A stretch of DNA of 64,000 nt from Physella acuta (lineage: Eukaryota; Mollusca; Gastropoda; Physidae). How positions within the stretch are numbered: position 1 is the first letter of the stretch; every line of letters begins with the position of its first letter. The stretch covers positions 992,001 to 1,056,000 of the forward strand of contig NW_026732013.1 of the NCBI RefSeq assembly GCF_028476545.1, read 5' to 3'. The position numbers were made by a program, and so were the translations under genes. Shown here piece by piece: positions 22,418 to 33,300 of this stretch. Under the pieces are notes generated by a model, which was not told where the DNA came from, made no database searches, and worked only from the letters and a program-made list of their open reading frames with translations.

Positions 22418-23442
22418 TATAGATATATATATAGATATATATATAGATATATATAGATATATATATATAGATATATATATAGATATATATATAGATATAT
22501 ATATAGATATATATATATATGGGGGGCCCAAACAATTTTTTTGCGGGGGAGCCTTTTTTTTCTAGTTCCGCCACTGGTGTCAGGTAGTATAATTTATTGT
22601 CTATAGATGAGGTATTTTTTTACAGGGCTCTCATTAATATATTGGCCTAGGGGATATCAATATATAGAGAGAATGTGTATTTACCAATAGTCCACAATTA
22701 TAATATGATTTAATATTTTAATTAAAAAAAAGATTACTTTTTTTGAATACTTTTTTTGATGACTGGATCTGTTTTGTGTCTTGTTTCTGGCCGCGTCGTC
22801 ATCAGAAGGACTCCTGGAGGCTTGATAGCGCGCTTTCTTTGAACTGCTATGGCATATTTGCACCTTAAAAGACATTATGTTTATTTCAACAAAACAGTCA
22901 TTCAAATAACCAAATATATCTAGAGCTAATAGATAACTGTGTGACCTACTGACCCTATGTCTCAAGAGGTCGTCCACTGGTATCGATATGAAGGCGTTGT
23001 TGTCGCATCTCCGAACACTGCTGCGTTTCCCGTGCAACATCTTCACCGGTGCGCTTCGTCGTGTTGCAGGCTGACCTCTGGCGTTCACGTTCATGTCTTT
23101 AGATGTTGATGGTAGATCATCGTTCGCCGGCGGTCGAAAATAATCGTGGTCTTCATCGATGGTGCTCTCCGAGTCATGGGGTGGAGGGGTGTCATGGCCG
23201 ACGGCAGCGTCACGTGACTCGGGTGCCGAGAAGCCCCTGCTTGACGTTTCGTTGTTTCTTCTCACTTTAGAGGCGTGTGCTCTTTCCGGCTGACGCTCAC
23301 GGAACGCAAGCTCATCCTCCAGCTGAACGATTGCCAGCTGCGTGCTAGAGACTTGACGCACGTCCGTCAAGGAACTGCCACGTGAGTGCTGCCGCTTTCT
23401 ACGCATGCCCGACGTCTGCTGCTGTGTTCTGTGTGAGGACAT
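18536..23442 (-). CDS. arginine/serine-rich (RS-type) protein, exon model incomplete
   Basis: Visible exons on the minus strand: 22954-23442 (ATG at 23442, 163 codons), 22738-22863, 21473-21541, 20114-20350, and a last exon from about 19130 to the stop at 18536. The first four join in phase 0. Exon 1 is charged and disordered; later exons are RS-rich, with repeats of the type SRSHKSR (20225-20340) and 16-residue units ending RHRKSAD (18790-18990). RS domains usually mark splicing or nuclear-speckle proteins; that role is inferred. The fourth-to-last-exon junction does not keep frame with any acceptor I see, so a small exon between 19150 and 20113 is missing from the model, or the last exon belongs elsewhere. 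The first intron is only 90 bases, stop-free and in frame, so retaining it would keep the protein open. I do not recognise the family. Confidence 0.6.
20441..21035. repeat. 40-bp minisatellite in an RS-gene intron
   Basis: About 15 nearly identical copies of TCACATCTGTGACATGGAAG followed by AGATTGAGGAAACAGAAAGT. The array begins about 90 bases upstream of the acceptor of exon 20114-20350 and fills most of the intron. Only scattered single-base variants occur. Confidence 0.97.
21325..21480 (-). repeat. 50-bp unit triplicating the 5' splice site of RS exon 21473-21541
   Basis: Read on the minus strand, the exon ends CACGTGAG|gtaggaag at 21473. The donor with 4-5 exonic bases and the intron start is repeated at 50-bp spacing, giving further GAG|GTAGGAAG sites at 21423 and 21373. 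The units differ by a few substitutions in a GACT-rich spacer. Confidence 0.9.
21688..22584. mobile_element. 881-bp hAT-type element, family C, non-autonomous
   Basis: The element (21696-22576) has ends CAGGGGCGGAACTA and TAGTTCCGCCACTG and perfect 8-bp flanking repeats GTGTCAGG (21688-21695, 22577-22584), the hAT hallmark. The ends also share GGGGGGCCCA-type sequence just inside. The interior shows no transposase, and a long AT-dinucleotide tract occupies about 22347-22520. It lies in the RS-gene intron between exons 22738-22863 and 21473-21541. The perfect target repeat suggests a fairly recent insertion. Confidence 0.92.
22347..22520. repeat. (AT)n microsatellite with GATATA interruptions
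   Basis: A nearly pure AT run of about 70 bases passes into a patterned stretch with regular AGATAT interruptions. It lies wholly inside hAT element C. Open frames of alternating Tyr-Ile across it are artefacts. Confidence 0.97.
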
Positions 23443-23449
23443 TGTAATA

Positions 23450-23799
23450 TAAATGCGAGAAATGTAATATAAGCCTAACTATAAAGTATAAAATGTGCAA
23501 TGTTCAAGTATTTTCCATGCATCACACTAAAACTAATATATTAGACCAGCAACAAGATTGGAGTGGACTAATCAAACTCGTGGCTATTTAAGAGCATTTG
23601 GTTTAATTAGCTATTAGTGATGATTTGTGTTTTTGTGGCTGAAATATTGTAATGTGTGATACTGTTCTAGTAGAGCGCCATCATATCCAATCGCATATTT
23701 CCGTATCGCTGTAGGATACGCTATAGTTTTCTATACACAGTATATTTTTTTTATATTTTATTCTGTTTCGTCTAGTGGAGGGGGGGGGGGGGTGGAGAG
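23450..23799. other. upstream region of the RS gene
   Basis: Non-coding sequence 5' of the RS-gene start codon. No TATA box or other clear promoter motif can be assigned. A G run lies at about 23778-23792, next to element B3. Confidence 0.35.
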
Positions 23800-24007
23800 C
23801 AGAGCTTCTTCCAGAAATCACTTCGAAAAAATTCTACCGCCCCCCCTCCCCGAACGAAATGAAACTTATATAATTTATATAGAAAATATATACTTTTAAC
23901 AGTGTCCGCCCCCCCCTCCTGGAAGAAAGTCTACCGCCCCCCCTCTCGAAAATTTCAAGTACCCCCCCCCCCCCCCCCCCCGTAGAAAAAAGTCTGGAAG
24001 AGCTGTG
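23800..24007. mobile_element. family B hAT-type MITE, inverted copy B3
   Basis: The end CAGAGCTTCTTCCAG and the opposite end GTCTGGAAGA match family B termini in reverse orientation. The interior has the same ordered landmarks as B1 and B2 on the other strand (GAACGAAATGAAA, TATATACTTTTAACAGTGTC, GAAAGTCTACCGCC) separated by runs of C. The terminal match is worn on the right and no perfect target repeat is visible, so this copy is older or altered. Confidence 0.82.
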
Positions 24008-24349
24008 GGCATCACGGGAGAGATGCCTGATAGGATTAGAAGAAGAAAAGTTTTAATAAATGATACGTCCTCCAGCGTTATTAAAAATATGTTTATGCTA
24101 GACCTAATCTTATTCAAAACAAGAAGTCAACCAGCACAAACACATATTTCACATAGGTATGTGTCCCTTAATGTCAAGGTAGCCTATCTTCATAGATAAT
24201 ATCTTATTAAAATAAAATATCACTCTTGAGATACGACTCGGGAAAAGTAGAACTTAGCATCCTTGTCAGCAGGATGCACGAAACAAATTATATGATGCCA
24301 GTCAGTAAGCTATTTAATTATTCAATACCACATTTAGATTTTGGATTAT

Positions 24350-24520
24350 CTAGATAGAACTAATATTACTATTTATTAGATTATATATCTAGATCTAGAC
24401 CTAATTATAGATCTAGATTTAAATCTAGAACTAGATCTAGATCTAGATCTAGTTAGATTTAGATCTAGATCTAGATAATCTATATAGATCTAGATTCTAC
24501 TGATATAGAATAGATCTATG
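24350..24520. repeat. TAGATC-rich simple repeat
   Basis: The hexamer TAGATC and its overlapping palindrome AGATCTAGATCT are repeated imperfectly. The same word occurs sparsely across the window (for example near 3900, 5390, 6115, 41800, 44720), so this is a local expansion of a genome-wide word. The stretch from 24520 to 25440 shows no gene. Confidence 0.8.
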
Positions 24521-25443
24521 ATTTAAGGAGCAGTAAAGATAACCCAACTCTGATGCGCGTTTTAGTAACGGATAGTAGATCCAGAGTAAAAGTGATAAAT
24601 TTAAAAAGTTATCGGAACTGTACCTTTGTACCACAGCAAAGCTTAGGCAGAGTCAAGTTAAAACCAGCCAACAAGTTTGTTTTCATTATAAAAATATTGG
24701 AATTCATGTTTGTAATTCTCGTTGCGCTGTGCGCAAAAATGATGACATGGCTATCTATGTGCACATACATTAAATTTGTTTGTTTCGAGATTATTGCAGG
24801 AAAAAAAGTCGAGATTTGTTTCATTCAATTTTTAGTTTTACTACGTCATTAATATTCACTTACTTTTCATGATTAAGACTAAAATAGGCCTGTTCTAGCT
24901 AGGGTCTGCACTTTTGTTTGAATGGTGTAGCCAATACTCCCCTTAATACAATACAGTTCTTAAGTATTATCAATAAATGAGTTATTATGCTACAGTATGT
25001 CAGTGGCCTTTTTAACTTGAACAATAAAAACAATTTTCACATCAGTGACGAAGGCAGGGTCGAGGTGTTAGGCGGGTTAGACCCCTCCCCCTCCCCTCTC
25101 AAAAGAAAAGTTATCTGGTAAAAACCAATTGTTGCAGTGCGCTCGTGTTGTTTCATGTTTGCTATGAGCAGCTTAAAGTTTTTCGGACGGCAAGCATAAA
25201 CAAGAGACAGAAAAGTCTGACAAATGCTAAAATCTGAAAAATCAACATTTATTATCTTTTATTATTACCACCCTTCCCCTGGAAACCAAACTAAAGTTAG
25301 ACTAAGCTTGAGCCTTCAGATTTTAGCGAGCGCACGGTCGCGTCCTTTCAATATATTATTTCAAGACAGTTGTAGTCATAAAATCACAGTTTAACGAAAT
25401 CATAATCATGGGTTAGTATAGGGTCGTCCATAAAAGAAGTCAA

Positions 25444-25715
<272 letters not shown>

Positions 25716-25911
25716 GTAGGGAGAGAGATTTCGTAATTTTGTGACACGTGATGAGGGATGGGGGGAGGGAGGTCAGATGTTGCGACGTCAATATTTTGGA
25801 AAGAAATCGCTGTTTTAACAGAAATTAACCTGCAGCTTTGAGGGGGAGGGCGGTTGTAGGCAAAGGTGTGACTCATTTTAGAGGGGGGGGGGGTGGCCTT
25901 TTGTGACGATG

Positions 25912-26686
25912 TGTGACTAGACTCACTTGACCTAATACCATTAGGCTGACTTGTCACTTGACCTAATACCATTTGACTGACTTGTCACTTCACCTAATAC
26001 CATTTGACTGACTTGTCACTTGACCTAATACCATTAGTCTGACTTGTCACTTCACCTAATACCATTTGACTGATTTGTCACTTCACCTAATACCATTTGA
26101 CTGATTTGTCACTTCACCTAATACCATTTGACTGACTTGTCACTTGACCTAATACCATTAGGCTGACTTGTCACTTGACCTAATACCATTTGACTGACTA
26201 GTCACTTGACCTAATACCATTAGGCTGACTTGTCACTTGGCCTAATACCATTTGACTGACTTGTCACTTCACCTAATACCATTTCTCTGACTTGTCACTT
26301 GACCTTATACCATTTGACTGACTTGTCACTTGACCTAATACCATTTGACTGACTAGTCACTTGGCCTAATACCATTTCTCTGACTTGTCACTTGACCTAA
26401 TACCATTTGACTGACTAATCATTGACCTTATACCATTTGACTGACTTTTCACTTGACCTAATACCATTAGGCTGACTTGTCACTTGACCTAATACCATTT
26501 TACTGTCTTGTCACTTGACCTAATACCATTTGACTGACTTGTCACTTACCTAATACCATTTGACTGACTTGTCACTTGACCTAATACCATTTGACTGACT
26601 AGTCACTTGACCTAATAACATTAGTCTGACTTGTCACTTGACCTAATACCATTTGACTGACTTGTCACTTCACCTAATACCATAGA
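25912..26686. repeat. 31-bp minisatellite, ~25 copies
   Basis: The unit is CACTTGACCTAATACCATTT followed by GACTGACTTGT, with variants (ATTAGGCTGA, ATTTCTCTGA, CACTTCACC). Copies are moderately diverged and mosaic, implying older expansion with exchange between units. It is non-coding. Confidence 0.95.
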
Positions 26687-27170
26687 CTTGTCTTATTTCA
26701 ATCCCATTTATTATGATTTACCATCTATAACCCAGATACAACATATAAGACAAGATCTATAAAATAAACATAAAATGTGTGTAACCATATTAGCTGTTTT
26801 ATTGACAGTTGATTTATACTCAGTCTACGAAGCAATAATATTATTTGTATAGACAACATAGGGATTCAGCAACTTGTTCTAGACTTTGCAGCAGACGAAT
26901 CGTTGAGCGAGAGAGAGGTCGCCAGTTGGCAAGGCAGTGGCCTTAAACAAAACAATTCAAATGTGGGCTGGAAGAGATCCATATTTTAAAAGTCGCATGC
27001 TGCGGATACAGGTACACAGGACTAAAGTGATATACATTCCTTTACAGCTAAAGCCGTTGAGTCATTTTTGAGCCAGCAAAGATGGCTGAGCGACAACACC
27101 GCCGGTCCAACTGGGGTCTAAGCTCTGGACAGGGAGGTTACATTGAAGAAGCTGACTGGTCAGTGGGAGC

Positions 27171-27893
27171 TCAATACTTGGGCAAGATCTTGATGAACAC
27201 CACAGCGATGGCAAACAATGTGACGGCCAGGTACACGTCGATCCGAACTCCTTGGTCTGTGTTCTCGTAACATGAGGACCTGCAAGGGGAACAAACATGG
27301 CCGTGGTCAATGTGGGTTGTCAGATAATTCAGTCAATAGGTTTACTCTACGGTACCTGTCATGTCATTGTTGGGCTCAGAGTTGGGATAAGTGTCAGGAT
27401 TAGTCATACCAAGTGTCATAGAAATGGTTGTAGAAATATAAGCTATACAGTAGGCATTCGCGATAAGCCATACAGGCAAATTGGTGTCCTCAATAAAGTA
27501 GGCATATTTGAGAAAATATTCGTTGAACACATTTTTTTGTTCAAAGTGTCAATACACATGCAAGTGGTCTTCTAGAAACACAACACAGTGGCCACCCCAT
27601 GTTCCAAACATGCTGGTACCTCTGCTAATAGTTGATAGGCAAACAAAACAAACAACCTGCGAGGACCCAGGGACGCTGGCAAACAACCAGCGAGGACCCA
27701 GGGACGCTGGCAAACAACCAGCGAGGACCCAGGCAAACAACCAGCGAGGACCCAGGGACGCTGGCAAACAACCAGCGAGGACCCAGGGACGCTGGCATAC
27801 AGTCTCTTACCCTCTTCTGGGACTGCTGGATCTGCTCCTTTTCTTCCTCAACTTTTTCCCGTCCGTTGAGCTCTGCTCCTCTGAATGCGGCAT
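27171..27893 (-). CDS. 63-residue single-pass membrane microprotein
   Basis: Two exons, 27811-27893 (ATG at 27893) and 27171-27279 (stop TGA at 27171-27173), join at AGAGG|gtaagag and ccttgcag|G in matching phase to give 63 residues. The N-terminus is basic and Ser-rich (KKLRKKRSRSSSPRRG); then come SSCYENTDQGVRID and a C-terminal hydrophobic helix (VYLAVTLFAIAVVFIKIL) ending in PKY. This is the layout of a tail-anchored small membrane protein with its N-terminus in the cytosol. Only this reading phase is open to a sensible end, which supports it, but I recognise no family and conservation cannot be tested here. The intron carries a minisatellite starting about 12 bases after the donor. Confidence 0.62.
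27650..27800. repeat. 31-bp minisatellite in the microprotein intron
   Basis: About five copies of AACCAGCGAGGACCCAGGGA followed by CGCTGGCAAAC, one of them shortened by 11 bases. It lies directly next to the 5' splice site (27811) of the microprotein gene but does not include it. Confidence 0.93.
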
Positions 27894-29683
27894 TCTCTCA
27901 CAAGTTGATTTCCCTATGGTGACGTCAAGGTGAACAGCCCACACGCCTGATGGTGTTGGTCTAAAGATGTGCAGCCTAGTCAGTAGAATCTACTTAAATA
28001 CACTTGATCGGAGCTTGAGTTAGCGAGAGTCAGCTAGAAATAACGCTGGCGGAGGCTTTGTACTAAGGATTGTAATCACCTAGAGAATCTGGTTCATGTC
28101 AGCACTGTATTGTCCCTTTGAGCAAAGGTTTACAGCTTTGCTACCTACTCTTCAATTTCTGGAGGAACAGCAGAAAAAAATCGACTTTTCTACTCCAGCA
28201 ATGAATTTTAGTACAACAGGGCAAAACTGTAGACCTTCCTGCTAAGTGCTATGTGACCATAATGCGTTGTTAAGCAGATCCCAATGCAACGGTGCGCAAC
28301 AGTGCAGAATTAGGGACTAACTTTTTTTTAAAAACGTGACGCGCAAAGTTTTAACTCTTAGTTCACAATCTTCATGCGTAAAATACGGTTTTAAAACTAG
28401 TTTACACTAGATTATAGATTAACAAAAAAAAAAAAAAAAACGCTTTTAAAAAATGATTAACCCGTAAGGCATGCGCAACAACTATAAAATTGTTCCTTAC
28501 AAAAAACCTGTGGCAGAAGTCACGTGGTCGTTCAAATAACTGTGGCAACAGTAAATAAAGACCCCCACCTCCCCTTCCATACATGAGAAGGGATGGGATA
28601 TGGAGGGTTCACATATTATACAATACGAATGTGTGTAATCATTTTAAAATGCGTTATAAAGCGGAATAGGTGGTCTAGAACTACCTTAGATTTTTTGTAA
28701 ACATTACTTCAGCAAACTTGGATGAATTGTCGGCATAATTAGCTTACATCCTCCTCCCCATGAACGTAATATTAGGCTTAGTATTGGTTTCTTATGGTAA
28801 TGTAACAAGCGAGTTTCTCAACAATAATTTGATTCTCAAAATTTAAGCATCCGTTTTCGTATTCCCCAGTGCATATGGCGGGGAGGAGGGATGCCATTTT
28901 TATTTACAATGTAAGAAGTTTTTTTTAAATGGCAACAGAGGTCTGTTTCTGTATCAATTTAGATTAAAACCATTGAATAAGTTTCATTCATAAAGCAAAA
29001 TTTGTATGATAATGGTGTCTAATAACTAAAAACTACAAGACACTTATATTATGGAGGGGAAAAAAAAAAATTTAACAAGGGAGGCTACTCTATTTCGTTT
29101 TTTTTCTCCTAATGCACAGCCACCCATGTTGTCTATACACACACCAAAGACAAGCACACACACACACACACACACACAATCAGCATTTGACATACACAAG
29201 TAAAATTTTATTAGACATCATACTTGTAGAAAGATGTCAACAAAAAAGTTAGTTTTGAAAAAGCATACAATTTTATTCAGATGAACATTTAATTTAAATT
29301 TAAATAAATGACAGTATTATTGTACACACAGAAAAACAAGCATCCATTATTAAGATAGTGCAAAGAAATAAAAAAAATTTCTGCACATCAAATAATATAA
29401 TCAATTATTTTTTATTCTACAGCAAAATTAATTGATGCATGTTTTCTTGACTTAACAGCCTAGTTATACAAGTTTTTAATAATGTAGACAGTCTTCTGAA
29501 GTGTTATTGTATCAACAATAATCATACAATAGATATTAGTCACATCACATTGGCCACAAGAGTATAAAACAAATTATAAAAAAACTATTCATATTATAGC
29601 AGTTAGATAATTACCATCGGACAACTTTGTACATGATTGTACATTATTGTACATAATAAAAATGTTGCACATTTCAGAGGAGA
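27894..29683. other. intergenic DNA between the microprotein gene and PHF10
   Basis: No coding potential is seen. It includes a poly-A/T run (28423-28440), a CA microsatellite (about 29154-29178), and AT-rich sequence. Part of 29100-29683 may be PHF10 3' untranslated region, since PHF10 ends at 30370 on the minus strand. Confidence 0.4.
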
Positions 29684-30391
29684 TTCAACAGAGCAGATGT
29701 TGACTAAAGGACTAGCTAGTGTTTGCATCAGTCAACAGAGCAGATGTTGACTAAAGGACTAGCTAGTGTTTGCATCAGTCAACAGAGCAGATGTTGACTA
29801 AAGGACTAGCTAGTGTTTGCATCAGTCAACAGAGCAGATGTTGACTAAAGGACTAGCTAGTGTTTGCATCAGTCAACAGAGCAGATGTTGACTAAAGGAC
29901 TAGCTAGTGTTTCCATCAGTCAACAGAGCAAATGTTGACTAAAGGACTAGCTAGTGTTTACATCAGTCAACAGAGCAGATGTTGACTAAAGGACTATCTA
30001 GTGTTTACATCAGTCAACATAGCAGATGTTGACTAAAGGACTATCTAGTGTTTACATCAGTCAACATAGCAGATGTTGACTAAAGGACTATCTAGTGTTT
30101 ACATCAGTCAACAGAGCAGATGTTGACTAAAGGACTAGCTAGTGTTTACATCTGTCAACAGGGCAGGTGTTGACTAAAGGACTAGCTAGTGTTTCCATCA
30201 GTCAACAGAGCAGATGTTGACTAAAGGACTAGCTAGTGTTTACATCAGTCAACAGAGCAGGTGTTGACTAAAGGACTAGCTAGTGTTTACATCTGTCAAC
30301 AGAGCAGGTGTTGACTAAAGGACTAGCTAGTGTTTACATCAGTCAACAGAGCAGGTGTTGACTAAAGGACTAGCTAGTGTTTACATCAGCG
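29684..30391. repeat. 47-bp minisatellite starting inside the last codons of PHF10
   Basis: About 15 copies of a 47-bp unit (GTCAACAGAGCAGATGTTGA, CTAAAGGACTAGCTAGTGTT, TACATCA). The unit nearest PHF10 contains the stop codon TAG (30370-30372) and the last five codons. On the minus strand each unit therefore repeats the gene's end, including GAT|GTAAAC, which looks like a splice donor. Copies differ at a few positions. Confidence 0.95.
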
Positions 30392-33300
30392 GCAGCTGTC
30401 TCACACAGGGCTGTATCTGGCAGGGTTCCTGGCTGTTGACCCTCCAAACAGGGGTCACTTCCTGCAGGGAGCTCTTCACTAGGCACTGCCACACTTGTCA
30501 CATTTTGTACAGTCACATTTGTGACACTGACATCTGCACCAGGTACAGTCAAGTCTTCACTTGGTTGTGTGGGGGTCTGTGGGGCTGGAACTTGGGCAGG
30601 TGCTGGACACAGGGGGATCACCTGCTGCAGCTGGGGGTTGGCTTGTGGGTCAGCTGAGGTGGGCAGGGGGACTGTGGTCAGTGGGCTGGTTAACCCACCC
30701 ACATCCTCGGCTAGACCACCCTCCACGGTATGCTCCACCATGGGAACATCAACAGAGCCACTGGGTGGCAATAACTCTCCACCCAAGCTTGTCACCAGAG
30801 GGATGTTGCTGGGGTCATCAGGTACACCTGTCAGTGGCAGTAGGTCCTCCGCAGGTACAGCTGGGCTGGGGGAGTCACTGGCTGCTGGTACAGACAAGAT
30901 GTCCCCCTCAGCAGGTGTGGGCAGTAACTCCTGCACAACATCAGAGTTACCTTCAACAGCTGGCTCACACAGGGACACAAGGGAGCATTGGTTGGTCGCT
31001 ACGGTGTCAGCTAACATGTCAGACTCATCTGTCACAGCTGGTGTCACATCACAGCTGGTCAGCTCAACCATGTCAATGCTGTCATCAATGTCGTCTTGGT
31101 GCTGACTGCTTATGACATCTGATAAAACAACCACTTCCTCCCCGGGTTTCATCTTTTTCCTCTTCTTGACTTTCTTCTCACTCTTGCTCTCAAGTTCTTT
31201 CCTCTTCTTCTCTTCCTCCTCCTCTTCCTTTAGTTTCAACCTCCGACTCTGTCTTTCTCCTTTAATCCTCTCAGGAGTTGGTTTAGGCTCTGATGGTGGT
31301 CCATCTACCAACTTTCTTTTCCTGCCCCTTTTTTCCACCTTGATGGGTGTCTCAGTGATCAAATCTCCCTTCCTGCCCACCTTGATGGGTGTCTCAGTGA
31401 TCAAATCTCCCTTCCTACCCACCTTGATGGGTGTCTCAGAGATCAAATCTCCCTTCCTGCCCACCTTGAGAGGGGGCTCCACCACCTGACACAGGGAGGT
31501 GTCCATCTTCTCCATCTTCTCCTCAAACACAGGTGGCGCCACTTCATCCTCCAGCTTAATCTCCAGCTCTGGCTTCAGGTAAGGGACAGCTTGAGGAAAA
31601 TCTAAAGCAATCCTATGGTGCCTAGGGAAAAGTTCTTGCATTTAATACACACACGTCTAATAATTATAAACTATTAATCTATAAATATGTATGCCTATAA
31701 TAAATCGGATAAAATTCATCTTAAAAAGCAAACATTGTCAGCAATGAGGTACATATGTCAAAGATTTAAAACCTATTTTGTTTTAGAAACTGATCTGACA
31801 GCTTGTTTTGTTTCTTTTAACAAAAAAATTTTACCCCAAGAAATTCGGAAAGCAAAATCTAATTTTACTTTCACAAAAAAAAATTAATTATACTACTATT
31901 TATACTACAATAAACTACTGTTTTCAAAAGCAAATAATTTGACTCACTGATGTTTAGGAGTTATTTTAGGAAAGCCCTCACAGCTCTTACACTCCCAGTG
32001 ACCAGTGGGTAGAGCAGACAGACCAATACAGAAAGTGTGGTAGCCTCGATCACAGCGGTCACAGAACATCATTTTATCCTGCATCAACATGAGAGTTTAC
32101 TTTAGGAATAGTGGAGCACATAGGACAAAATCACAGTTCACTTCAAGAATAGTAGAGCACATAGGACAAAATCACAGTTCACTTCAAGAATGGTGGAGCA
32201 CATAGGACAAAATCACAGTTCACTTCAAGAATGGTGGAGCACATAGGACAAAATCACAGTTCACTTCAAGAATAGTAGAGCACATAGGACAAAATCACAG
32301 GAATAGTGGAGCACATAGGACAACAATAGAAAGGTTTGAAGTCTTATAGTTCAAACACAGCAATCAGAGACATACACACTGAGCCATGTAAGCAACTGTG
32401 ACTCACCTCATCATAAGGGTCCAGACATTTGATGCAAGTCTTACACTCCATACACTGAGCCATGTAAGCAACTATGACTCACCTCATCATAAGGGTCCAG
32501 ACATTTGATGCAAGTCTTACACTCCATACACTGAGCCATGTAAGCAACTATGACTCACCTCATCATAAGGGTCCAGACATTTGATGCAAGTCTTACACTC
32601 CATACACTGAGCCATGTAAGCAACTATGACTCACCTCATCATAAGGGTCCAGACATTTGATGCAAGTCTTACACTCCATACACTGAGCCATGTAAGCAAC
32701 TGTGACTCACCTCATCATAAGGGTCCAGACATTTGATGCAAGTCTTACACTCCATACACTGAGCCATGTAAGCAACTGTGACTCACCTCATCATAAGGGT
32801 CCAGACATTTGATGCAAGTCTTACACTCCATACACTGAGCCATGTAAGCAACTATGACTCACCTCATCATAAGGGTCCAGACATTTGATGCAAGTCTTAC
32901 ACTCCATACACTGAGCCATGTAAGCAACTATGACTCACCTCATCATATGGGTCCAGACATTCAATGCAAGTCTTACACTCCATACACTGCCAGGGGTATG
33001 TCTTTATCACAGCCACCAACTCTTCTGTCAGGTCAAGACAACTCATGTGACCTGGGGACACAAGTCGTGGACTGTTGAACATCTAACCATTAAGTGAGTG
33101 TTAAGTAAAACAAAGAGAACTGGTGAGAAGATTGAAAAGATCATCAACTCTGTACCTATTTTCCCACACTCAGCACACTTGACCAGTTTCCCAGCCTTCC
33201 TCTCTTCCTTGGTAGATCTTTTCTTACAAATTCTACACTTCTCCAGTCCATGAATCTGGAGGTAAAGAAAAAATCAAACAAATCATCCACCACACCATAA

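Noticed and set aside
22116-22574. Tyr-Ile repeat proteins
   Set aside because: Translations of an AT dinucleotide run inside a hAT-type element; the same holds at 25440-25791.
23800-24007. Target-site duplication for element B3
   Set aside because: GTGGAGAG and the right-hand flank do not match well enough, so only the termini and internal order support this copy.
25040-25100. Possible further hAT-type end (CAGTGACGAAGGCAGG)
   Set aside because: No inverted partner or 8-bp duplication was found nearby.
30521-31115. Plus-strand open frames opposite the last PHF10 exon
   Set aside because: Shadows of the minus-strand coding exon, which has domain and splice support.
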